DNA of 64,000 nt from contig NC_041683.1 in assembly GCF_900005765.1 (NCBI RefSeq), positions 496,001 through 560,000 on the forward strand, written 5' to 3'. Made by a program: the position numbers and the translations under genes. The notes beneath the pieces were generated by a model that saw only the letters and a program-made list of their open reading frames with translations, had not been told where the DNA came from and did not search any database. This document shows, piece by piece, positions 49,909 to 61,954 of the stretch. Source of the DNA: Plasmodium relictum (taxonomy: Eukaryota; Apicomplexa; Aconoidasida; Haemosporida; Plasmodiidae). How positions within the stretch are numbered: position 1 is the first letter of the stretch; the number at the start of each line of letters is the position of its first letter.

Positions 49909-50042
49909 CATCAATAAAATATTAAAAAGCTCTCTTTCATTAATATCTAAATAATTTAATACAAAGAAATATTTGAAATTTTGCAAACATTTAATTAATT
50001 TTATTTTTATAATACATTATTTCTGAAAAAAATCATATTTTG
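49310..50042. other. convergent intergenic, PI4K and CW-finger gene
   Basis: Spacer between two converging 3' ends. It is T-rich then A-rich, and contains one of the longest TA runs in the window (49873-49907). No coding potential. Confidence 0.6.
49873..49907. repeat. TA microsatellite
   Basis: About 17 uninterrupted TA units between the 3' ends of PI4K and the CW-finger gene. Likely length-polymorphic. Confidence 0.9.
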
Positions 50043-53000
50043 TTAATCGTTTGAAAAAAAATGATTTTTTTTTTTATAAGAATTTTCATATTTATTTAAA
50101 TCTTGTATATAATTACTATCATGTAAATATTTATTTTGAATTTTATAACTTTTTTTAAAAAGCATTTGATCTTTTTTTTTTAAATGCATACTGTTAATAT
50201 GCTTAAAATTTTTTACATTTGTATAATTATCATTTTTTATTTTTTTGTTTATATCTTCTCTATTCTGATTACTTCTGTTGGAATAATAATTTTTATAATT
50301 TTTATTTATAAGTTTTCTATTAGGATAAATATGGAAATTATCATTTTTTTTATTATAATTATAGTTAATATATTTTTCTTCATTTTCAAAACTATCTTTA
50401 TACTTATTTTTATAATGAATATCTTCATCATGATTATCTCCCCAGTATTTATAATCATTTTCTTTATTACGACTTTTCATATCTATCTTTTTTTCAGGAT
50501 TATTTTTTTCGTACTTAAAATTGAAATCACAATTTGATTTTTCGTATGTTTTATTAAAATCAAAATTTTTTTTTTCAGAATCACTACTAAGATTTTTTTT
50601 ATCATGCTTGTTATTTTTTAAATTATAATTTTCTATTTTATCATTTTTAGGAACACATTCCACCTTATTAACACTATTATCATCGTTAATATGCAACTTC
50701 TCGTCTTCATAATTTCTTTTATTTTCATCATTATTACCATTCAAAGTAATTTCTTTTGTTTTTTCACTATTATTACTTTCATTCAGCATATTTTTTTCTT
50801 TTTTATCTTTATTATTTTTGCAAGTACTGTCATCTTTTTTATTACGATCATTTGGATTTTCACTTTTATAATCTTTTATTGTATCATTATTTGTATCATC
50901 CTTTATATTTTTTATATTAATCTTGTCATTTTTTAAAACGTTTTTCGAAATATATTTGTTTTCAAAATTTTTATCATTCTTGGTTCCATGTTTTTCTTCA
51001 TTTTTATAATAATGTTTATTTTCATATTTATCATATCTACTTTCATATTTGTAGTATTTATTTTCTCGTTTATCATACTTACTTTCATTTTTGTATTTAT
51101 TTTCATTTTTATTATACTTATTTTCATATTTTGATTCATACATGCTATATTTGTTATCATATTTATCGTGTTTATTTACATAATCATACTTATTACTAAA
51201 TTTGTTATATTTAATGTAATACTTATCTTCATATTTATCATCATTTTTATATTTGTTATGTTTTTCTTTATATTTTCTATCACTTTCATATTTATCATCG
51301 TCTTCAACATTATCAAGTTTAAATCTTTTCGATTTTTCAGAAATATTTATTCCTCGTTCTTTTATTATACTTTTGTCTCCGCTTACGTTTTTATCATCTT
51401 TGAAATATGTTTTATTATGATATGACAAATTACTATATTTTCTCTTAGTATACTCATTTTTATTTTCTTTATAATCATAATACTTATATTTTTTATAATA
51501 TCTATGATCATAATCATTTTGTTCTTCTAAATTATGATTTTTGAATTTCTTCTCATTTAAATAATTAACTTTTGACTTATATGCGTGATATGTGTTGCTT
51601 TCATTACTCTTATGGTTCCTCTTATAATCGATATCATTAAATGAATAATTTTTATCAACATTTTTGGTTTTACGATTTGACAAATTGCCATCTTCATATT
51701 TAGACATATTCGTATATTCATAAATTTTATAATTTTTTAATTTATAATTTTTTTTTTCTTCTTCATTACTATGACTATATCTCATATCTGTTTTATATTT
51801 ATTATTTTCTTCTTTATTATACACATTTTTGTAAAATTTATCGTTCTTATACATATTTTTATTATTATTTCTCTTGTCCTCAAAGTATTCATTTATATCA
51901 CTTTCATTTTTCTTGTAATCTTTTTCTGACTTAACATTTTTTTTATCTATGTAGTCTTTAATGTAGTAATCTTTTTCATAATTTTTACTTGTGCTTCTTT
52001 TCTCATTTTTTATTTTAACATTATCTATACTATTGTTTTTGTATTTTTCTTTTTTCTCATAACTTTCTTTTCTAATGTATAAATTGGAATTAAATAAATT
52101 ATGTTTGTTTTTTTTCTCCTTCTCAAGTAGGTGATAATCATTATTTTTCATGAGTTTATGTTTCAATTCTTTTTTAGATAAATCTTTTTTTCTTTCTTTT
52201 TCTTCAATACCTATTTTTAAAGATGATTTTTTCCTTAAGTCCTTGAAAAAATTATACACACTTTTATTGCTAATATCTTTCTTACTTTTTTTTAAATTAT
52301 TTCCTTGTATATAATAAAAAGAATCACTATAATAAGTTTCATCTATTTTTTTTTGCTTTTTATTTTTTTTATATGCATTATCGGAAATTTTCATCTCATT
52401 TACTTTAACATCACATTCATTTAAAATTATATTTTTGTATGATGATATATCATATATATCATTAATATCCATATCACTTAAAGTTTCTCTTGTTATTAAT
52501 TTATATATTTTTTTCTTTTTCAGAATTGATTTATTAAAAATATCACGTAACTCTTTTGAATTATGCGTATTATCCCTTTCAGAAATATCCATAAAATTTC
52601 TTTCTTTTGTTTCCGATACACTCTTCATATCATTATTGTTTTCATAAGTATCATAATTAACTTTATTATTAACTTCATTTTCATCATTATTTATATGGTC
52701 CAATTTATTTTTATTACTGTAAAATTTCATATTAGAATTATCTTGATAATGCTGAGGAGAATTTTTATTTATTTCCCTTTCGTTTTTTTCAATTTCTTCT
52801 TTCTTCAAATTTCCTAATTTATCGTTGAAAGTATTTTTTATTGATTCATCTTGTTTATCATTTTCATTTTTTTCATCTTTCTCATAAATTTCATTTCTTT
52901 CAATTTTTTTTCTTTTTTTTTTCAACATATGAGAAAAATTTGAATTTTCACTATTTCCTTTAGAGTAATCTTTACTATTTTTCTGCCCATTCTTCATGCA

Positions 53001-56000
53001 TTTGCTCATTTTAATTTTACTGATATTACCATTTTCATTAAAATTTATATTTCCTTCTTCTATTTCCATTTTATTACAGATATCACCTTCTTTTTTTTTC
53101 ATAGTGGTAAAATTAGAGATAATAAAATTATCTTTTAGCTCATCCATTTTTTTTATAATTTGATTTGATTCATTTGCATTTATAACTTGATTATATTCAT
53201 TTATTACATTAATATTTTGCTTATTTACTTTTTCTGAATCAAATATTTTTTCTTTTATTTTTTTCTTTTTTATTTTTTCATTAATATTTTCTTTTTCTTC
53301 ATCAACCGTTACATTTTCTGTCTTTTTCTCTTTAGACTGCTCATCATTCAGTATCTTTGTTTTTATTCTTTTATTTTCTTTATAAAGAATCATCTTTTTG
53401 TTTCTTTTTTCATTTTTTAATCTTTTTCTAGAATAATCCTCATTTAAAATGGATTGGTTATTTATTTCATTCCTTTCCATATTTTTTGACGAACTAATAG
53501 AATTTTTTTTTTTTTTCTTTTTTTTTTTTAAAGTTTTCTTTGATCTAATTTCTTTCTTCTTATTAATAACCATATTTTCCGTCAGTGTTTTAGTTTTTTT
53601 TTTATTTTCCTTGTACAATTTATTATTTTTTTTTACTTCATAAACATTTAAAGAAGATTTTAATTTCTCTATATTATCTTTCATTTTCTTGTATGTTCTT
53701 TTGATACTTTCATTTAAATTTTGTTTCATATGACTAAACTCCTTTATTTGTTTATCTTTGTCTGATGTGTTGATATTACCATTAAGAAAATTGTTATTAT
53801 TGCAATAATTAATAAGTTCATCATCATTTTTAATAATATTGGTATCTATATTATTTAAATAACATTTACTGTGTCTTACTTTGTTTTTTTTTAAATCTTT
53901 TACATTTTCTGTTAGTTCATTAATTTCTTTTTTATATTTATTTACAATAAATGATTGATCTTGAAAATCTAATTCATTATTATGAAATTTATCATCAATT
54001 GTATTTCTTAATTTGGATTTTTTTTTGTCAGTTTTTTTGTATTTTTCTCCATTATTATTTCCTAAAGCAAATGAATCATCTATTGTATTTGTGTAAATTT
54101 TTCTATACTCTTCTTTTTCTTTATTCATACATATAATTTTTTTTTTTTCATCTTGTATATTAATGTATTTTTTAAATTTATATTTTAATTGAGGTATCTG
54201 ATATTTTAAATTATCATTAAATACGCTTATTTCATTAATCATTTTTTTAAAATCGTAATTAAAAACAGTAGTACCTATTTTTTTTATTTTATTAGAATTA
54301 TTGTTATCATTTTCATTAAAATTAATATTATTTGCATAATTAAAATATATATTACTTTCTATTTCATTCTGGATATCTTTATTAATATCATCATGACTCT
54401 TTTTGCATTTATTATTGTTTTCTTCATTATTATAAAAAAAAATACTTTTCTTATTTATTTCATCAACATTATAAGCTAAAGATACCCCTTTGGAATAAAT
54501 AATTATGCGGTTACTTAATATATGTTTTTTTGAGTGCTTTGCATTTAATATAGTCATCCTTATTTTACCATTTTCGCATTTTTCATCCTTATTTTCTATA
54601 TTATTTGTATTTCCTTTAGAGCTTGTATTTAATTGATTAATTCTATTTTTAATTAATTCTTTCATATTATTTTTATTTTCGTTAAAATTCATATTAAATG
54701 TTATATATTCATTGTAATCCTTTTGCCCTTTTTTATTTTCCTTATCTAAATTTTTTTTTTCATTACTTGGTAAATTTCCATTGTTAATATTTTTTGAATT
54801 CTCACTGTGTGTTTTCAAGTTTTTAATTTTATTTTCATAATTTTTTTTATTACTATGTGAATTATTTTTTGTGTTCTTTTTAAAAGTAGTCTCATTTTTT
54901 GTATCATTTTTATTTAAAAGTAACGAGTATTTTAAAGCACTTTTTTGTAGAGTGAATTGGTTATTTTTTTTATTATTTTTATCATTAATTTCCTTCACTG
55001 GAAATGTTTTCATTATTTTATCAAATGAATCATTAGAAGAATTATTAAAATCATTATTATTATTTTTTCCATTTAAATAACTTTTTATTTTAATAAAATC
55101 TTCTATTAGTAATTTATCAAAATTATTTTTTAAAAAGTTCAGGTTTTCTTTTTTTAATTTTATATTATTATTATTATTATATTCATTATTATTATCAGTA
55201 TTATTATTATAATTATTTTCTGATAATTGTATATTGTAACTGTTCAAGTTACTTTTATCATTTGAAATATTTTTTTGTGTATTTATATCGTTATTCATGA
55301 AACTATAATTAAGATCATTAGGATTAAAATTGCTTAACGATCTACTACTATATGTTTTTTTTCTATTTTTTCTATTATTTAAATCATAATTTTCTATTAA
55401 TTCTTGAAAGTTTTCTTGAGAGAATAAACTGGAATACAAATTTGAATGATCTAATGACTTACTTAAAACATTTGATTCCTTGTTAAAATTATTAGTATGA
55501 AAAAAACTTTCATCTTCTTGTTGTTCTTTTAAATTGTGAATATATTTAAAAGTTGAAGCATTTGATCGAATACATTTTGTATCATCATTTGAAATAGAAA
55601 AATTTAATTTACTTTCTATTTTTTCATTATTATTATAACATAAATAATTTGAAATTATTTTGTCATTATCTTCATTATTTACACTTTTATCTCTGTTATC
55701 AAGAAAATTATTATTAAATGTAATATTACTTTCTTTATACTTATCATCTTCATTTTCATAATTAATCTCACTTACTTTGTCATGTAATAATAAATCTTTA
55801 TTACTACTATTATAATTATTATGAATTTCATAACTATTTGTCTTATTATAAAATAGTTCATTATTTACCTTTTCATTAATAATAGTACCTTTATATTTTT
55901 CACTTTTCATCCTACTAAATAATATATCACAAATATTACTATTTTCATTATTATTATTGAAATTTTCTTCTTCACAATTATTATCATTATTAATATCATC

Positions 56001-59000
56001 CTTATAACTAATAAACGAAGTATTTAAATTATTAAAATTATTCACATAATTAAAGTTATTTTCTAAATTGTCTATTTTTTTATTTTCTAAATTAGGGATA
56101 TCTCTCACAAAATTATATATATATGAGGTTTTAATTTCATTTTCATTTTCCATTTTCTTTTTTTTAGTTTGATTTTTACTTTTCCCATCTAATTCTAGGA
56201 GTGGACTTCGTAAATTAGAATTGCTATTATTATCATCAGCATCATTGTATCCATCTTCATTTTCATCCTCACCATCACCAAGACAAGGAAATTTTATATC
56301 ATTATGCATATTTTTATAAACATAATTCAAATGTTCTGCTAATTCATTTTTCTTATCAACATATTCACAATTATGGCTAATAAATTTTTTTTTTTTGTGC
56401 GCTTTTTTTATTAAAAAGCTATCTGATAAATAATTTTTTTCTTTAATATTTTCAGAAATATTTATATTATTCAAATTAAATGAATTATATCTTTTTACTT
56501 CAACAAAAGTACTTGAACAACAAGAATTATTTTCAAAAAAATTTATATTTTTTGAATTACTACCTATTAAAATTTTACTATCATTATCACTAAAATTATA
56601 ATTCAGTTTTGGTAAAGTATGGAACATCTTATAGTAATTCTCATGATTTAAATAATAACATAATTTGCTATTTTTTAATATATCCCAATAATTATTATCT
56701 TCTTGAACACTAATATTTTTATTGCTTATTTCTTTTTCTAATAAGTTGTCGTTATTCTCTTTTATATACTTATTCTTATAAACTTTATCTGAAGAGGAGT
56801 TTTTAGATATATTCAAGGAATTAGAAAGAAAACTTTTTTCATGTGATGTAGAGGTAGAAACCGAAAAATTATTAAAAGATGTTTCATTTTTATTCCATTT
56901 TTTTTTATGATTGACTATATCTTTATTATTGCAAATTTCTTCATTATTTTCATAATAATGATATAACAATTGATTATTTTCATAATTTATTGGTGATATA
57001 TAATTATTCTTTGGTTGATTATATAATAAATTCACTGATAAATTATGAGATTCATTTTCTTTAAAAGATAATAAGTTTTCATTTAACGTATCATCATTTA
57101 ATATGCTATCACTTAATGTATAGTTATTATAGCCACTATTTTCATAACCATTTATATATGAAATATCTTTTATAGAAAAACTCTTATTTCCATTATTTGA
57201 AATGAAAATGCTACTATCATATATTTTACTAGAATTATCATTATTATTTATATTTTTGTTATTTTTATTTACTTTTAATTTTGTATCATTACTATTTTTA
57301 TTTGGATTTTTAGTAATATTATTTAAAAAATCTTTTACAATATTTTTTTCCTTTTTTTGATTAATCAAATTATAAGAATGTGAGCTTTTACTTTCTATAT
57401 TTTGCAAATTTTTATTTTCTGTATTTTCTAAAATGATATTTTCTTCTACGTATATCTCTTCTTCCATATCGCAGTTATTATAAGAGCTCCAAAAGTTTAA
57501 AAAACAATACCACTTATCAGGTAATAAATTAATATTAATATGATAATCTAATTTTCTCCATTTTTTACAAAGCTCACATTGAACCCAATTTACTACGTTA
57601 TTAACAGTACTACTATTTACTGCATTATTATTATTAACAGAACATTTGTTATTCATATTATTATTTTCAGTATTATTAATTGTATCTCTCTTATCAACAA
57701 AATTATTATCGTTGTAATCATAATTTTCATTATTGTTCTGATTTTTTCTTAAATCAGAATATATTTTCGACATAATCATATTATTTTCTAATAACTTATT
57801 TTTTAAAAAATCATTATTCCAAATATTTTCACTTTTTATATTTAAATTATAGTTATCATCATCCTGATAATATAAAATATTTTCGTTATTATTACTTTTA
57901 TAACTGTGCATATTATTATTGTTCTCATTTTTAACATTTTTTTTTTATCTTCTTTTTTTTTTTTTCTCTCTTTTTTTAAAATAATATTTTGTTTTTCTTC
58001 TATAACTTTTTTACTTTTTTTTTCATTTATTTGTTTATCTGTTTTTTTATGCAACTTGCTATATTTCATATAATGCTTATACGAATAAAATGATAGTGGA
58101 TTATTTGCCTTTTTATCATTGATACATCTTCTTATATAACTTTTTATATTTGTATCACTTAAGTATTGTTTATATTTAATTATATCACCACCCCTTTTTT
58201 TTTCATATATACCTCCATCACTATTGCTTTTTTCATATATATATATATCATTTTTCTTTTTTGTATATACATTAAAATAACTGTTTTGTTCTTTATGTAA
58301 TATATCATCATCACTAATAATATTTTTTTGATTTTTTTCTTCTAATTCTTTTATATTATTACAATTTCTATATACATCTTGCACATTATATTGAGTATTA
58401 TTATTAAAAATAGTATCTGAATAATAATTTATATTATTTATACCTAGATAATTTCTATTTTCTTCTTTCTTAAAATTTTTTTTTAAAAAATTTCTATTTT
58501 TTCTTTCAGTTCCTTTTTTTTTTTTTTTCTTTTGTAGTAGTATATCCATATCATTATTGTTTTTTTTTTTTTTTCTTTTTTTTTCTTCATTTTCTGCATT
58601 TTTTGTTGAACAATTATTATTAAAGTGAGAAATATACTGATCACTATTTAAAAAATTATTATTTTCATTTATTTTTTCTTTGTTTGGAAATTTATTTAAA
58701 TCATTATTACTTTTATAATCATGATATTCGTTATAAGAAATGTTCTTATCATTTTCTAAATAAGTATTATTTTTTGGCTGACTCTTTTCAGATTTACTTG
58801 TAAAATTAAAATTATAAACATCTAAATTAGAAAAATTAGTCAATTTTTTTTCATTTGATTCTTCTGAATAATAATAATTATTATTATTTTCTGCGTTATA
58901 TGATTGAATATTATGATTAGAATCAGTACTATTTATAATATTTGGTGGATTATTTTTATTACAATCATAATTATAAGTAACAACTTCTTCTTCTATATCA

Positions 59001-59401
59001 CAAGAATTATATTTTTCATCATTATTCAAATTACAATACCAAACCTTTGGTAAGCTTTCCATATTAACATTTGAGGGTAACTTTCTCCATTTCTCACATA
59101 AATCACATTGTACCCAATTATCTTTTTCATGAATATATAAATCTGTATTAGCATTACTTTCCATTTTTGTTTTATTATCATTATTTTCATAATTTATATT
59201 ACTTTCATTATTTAAATTATTCCATCTAATTTCATCATTTTCAATATTATTTATTTTATTCTTATTATTTGAATTATTCAAATTATTTATTTCTAAATTT
59301 ATTTTAGCATATCTCTTTTTAACATTCTTTCTCTTTAAGGCATTAATTTTTGTATATAAAGTTTTTTCATTTTCTTCATTTATATTTTTTTTTATTACCA
59401 T
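50043..59401 (-). CDS. giant protein with two CW-type zinc fingers; frame changes at a poly(A) tract
   Basis: Begins at the ATG at complement 59401 and ends at 50043, about 3,100 codons. The first CW domain (residues about 94-140) has NWVQCDLCEKWRKLP, then VWYC and NSCDIEEE, with Cys 99/102/123/134 and the aromatic-cage tryptophans. A second CW domain of the same plan lies at complement 57587-57470 (NWVQCELCKKWRKL, KWYC, NNCDMEEE). CW domains read methylated H3K4, so a chromatin role is inferred. The rest is Asn/Lys/Glu-rich, with KYENKY-type repeats near the C-terminus. The frame from 59401 runs to 57842, whereas the second CW domain and everything after it are in another frame, open from 57945 downward. 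The two overlap across an A10 tract (57937-57946 as T10), and one extra A would join them. No plausible intron bridges the switch. Confidence 0.88.
50950..51250 (-). repeat. degenerate KYENKY-type coding repeats
   Basis: The CW-finger protein has about 15 degenerate short units here (YKYESRYDKYENKHYY, NKYNKNENKYKNESKYDK and similar), built on K-Y-E/D-N/S-K spacing of 5-8 residues. On the plus strand this appears as a recurring TTTATTTTCATATTT-like periodicity. Unlike the NOB1 and RIO2 repeats, the units are diverged, so this array is older. Confidence 0.8.
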
Positions 59402-59626
59402 AATTTTAGAACAACAAAATAAAAAAAGATTTATATATATTTTTTACTATTATTCTTTTTTTTTTTACGATTTTATAGATTTTTATAACTTTTATTTTTT
59501 TTATCATTAATTTATAATTCGTACATATATGCGTTCAATATGTTAATAAATAATTATATAAAACTTACTGTAAAATCATTACATTTATATATCTTAATAC
59601 TAAAGAGTACCCTCTTTTTTTTTACT

Positions 59627-59658
<32 letters not shown>

Positions 59659-60015
59659 AAACCTGTATTTAAATTTTCTTCTTTTTATAAGTTTTTATGT
59701 TATTAAATATATATATATATAAAATGTTAATATCATAATTTAATTTCTTGAAATATAATTTTTCATAGTTCTTAAAAAAAGGTAATTGAAGTAATATCTT
59801 ACAACAATACTAATTTTATCAAATAAAAATTAAAAAAAAAAAAATGGCAATTATATATATATATATGAAAGTTTATTTCGTTATAATTAATAAAAAATTA
59901 TAACTTTTTGTTAAATAAAGGGATATGATATTAAAAATTTGCTTTACGTTTATTTATTTTTATTTCAGCACATTAAAAATAAAAAATGAATTTTCAAAAA
60001 AAAAAAAAAAAAAAC

Positions 60016-60051
<36 letters not shown>

Positions 60052-61954
60052 AAAAAGGCATATACCTTAAAAAATTTTTGTTGTTCAAAAAAAAAAATTT
60101 AAATGAAACCAAATGTTTAATATTTAAGTATATGTATAAATAATTTTTGTAAAATATATTTTTTATTTTTTTATATTTTAAAACAAATTTATAGTCATGT
60201 TTTTCTAAAATCACAATAATTAAAAAATTAAATTGCATAAATTACAACATTTAGCATAAATTTTCTTTTTCATGATTAATTATATATATAAAGTTAGGTT
60301 TTATAAAATAAAAAAAAAATTTACACATATGCATTTATTTAAATAATATTATATTATTCTTTATAGATAAAAATAAAAATGTTTTTTCATCGTTCTTTTT
60401 TTTTTTTATTTTAAGGAAATATAAGAGACTTCTTATCATCATTTTTTTTTTCTTTTTCTTGATTTTTCTTATAACTTAGTTATTTTATAAAAAAATTGGC
60501 TTTTTTAATCATATATTTTATAATCAAAAAAGAATAAAAAAAAAAAGATAAATGACTTTCATTTTATTAATAAAATAAACTTCAATTTTAATGTTCTATT
60601 TTATTTAAAATAAAAAAATGATTTGAAATGGAATAATATATTAACATTTTGTATTTTTTATATTTTTATTTTACTTTGTTCTTTTTATGCTTTTATTTTG
60701 TTTTATTTTATTTTTATATTGTTATTTTATTATATATATTTTGCTTAATTTTATTATATTTGATTTGCTCATCTATTTATTTAATTATAATATTTAATTA
60801 CTTTTAATTTAATTTAATTTTTTTTTTTCCTTATTCATTTATTATATATATAATTTAATTTTTTTTCATTATAAATGTTTTTACTTACTGTATATCAATA
60901 TAAATGAAATTTTATTTTACTTTTTGTTTTTATTATTTTATATGTATTGTATATATTTTTCTTTTTTTTTTTTTTTTTTTTGGAAAAGCGAAAGCATTTG
61001 TTTATAAATAAAATTTTTTTAAATTTTCAAAATGTCATAAGAAAATTTTATTTAAATGTAAATATGCTTTATTTATATTTTTGAGTGAATATAAAAATGT
61101 ACAATAACAAATATAAGATAATGTATCCATATATTTTGTTTTTTTTCAAATCACATATGAAAAAAAATAAAATTAACAGTAAACATATTTTAATTTTTGA
61201 AACAAGTTTTGTGGAAATATAAAATATAAAAGATATATTTTTTTTTAATAAAATATATGAAAAAAAAATTAAAAAATACGAAAATGAAAGTAACCACTTT
61301 TTTTTTTTTTTTCAAATATTTTAAAAAATATCACTATTTTAAATAGATTAAAAAATAATAAATTACAGAAAAAGTATTTAATAGGCAAAAAGATACTTAT
61401 GAAAGAAAAACAAATTTATTAATTTTTAACTTCAAAAAAATTTTAACATAAAAATTTGGAAAAAAGATGTTTTAAGATTTTGTAGAGTTTGCTTTTTTTT
61501 TTTTTAATATTTCTAACTTTTCTAAAAAAAATTAATTCATAAAAACATTCAAAAAAGAATTTTTCTATTTCTTATGATTTAATTTTTTATAAATTTTTTT
61601 TTTTTAGATATTTGATATATTTTTATATATCATTGTAGAAATTAATATAATATTCTATTAATAAATAAAATATATATATTTTAGTAATAATAATTAAAAT
61701 AAATGAAACTTTAATAAAAAATATTAAAAATTTTATGTATATTAATTATATAGAATTATAAACAATCAAAAAAATATATATTATTAAGGGATACATTTAT
61801 ATATAGATATTTATTAAAAAGAAATCATATGAAAAAATGTATTATAATAAAATATAGAAATATGTATAAAAAAAAAATATATGTATATATATATATATTT
61901 GTATTTTTATTTTGTAATTTTTTAATATATTATACATAAATTAAAGGATACAAA
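59402..61954. promoter_or_regulatory. divergent intergenic, CW-finger gene and RIO2
   Basis: At 2.55 kb this is the longest gene-free stretch in the window, and both neighbours start outward from it. It contains TA runs at 59635-59660 and 60017-60048 and many poly(A)/poly(T) tracts. A 72-codon open stretch at 59925-60143 is mostly Lys/Tyr/Ile from repeats and is not convincing. I see no structured RNA and no clear motif; the promoter role follows from orientation. Confidence 0.5.
60017..60048. repeat. TA microsatellite
   Basis: About 15 TA units, preceded by a poly(A) tract of about 18 bases, in the CW-finger/RIO2 spacer. Confidence 0.9.

Noticed and set aside
57842-57946. An intron joining the two CW-finger frames
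   Set aside because: The available GT and AG pairs in the overlap would give introns far shorter than any other in the window (70-300 bases), without a pyrimidine tract.
59925-60143. 72-codon open stretch containing a TA run
   Set aside because: Half of it is translated homopolymer and TA repeat (KKKK, YIYIYI).
59402-61954. Possible centromere in the longest AT-rich spacer
   Set aside because: Plasmodium centromeres are described as extremely AT-rich with internal tandem repeats over 2 kb or more. This spacer has no such repeat array beyond simple TA runs.
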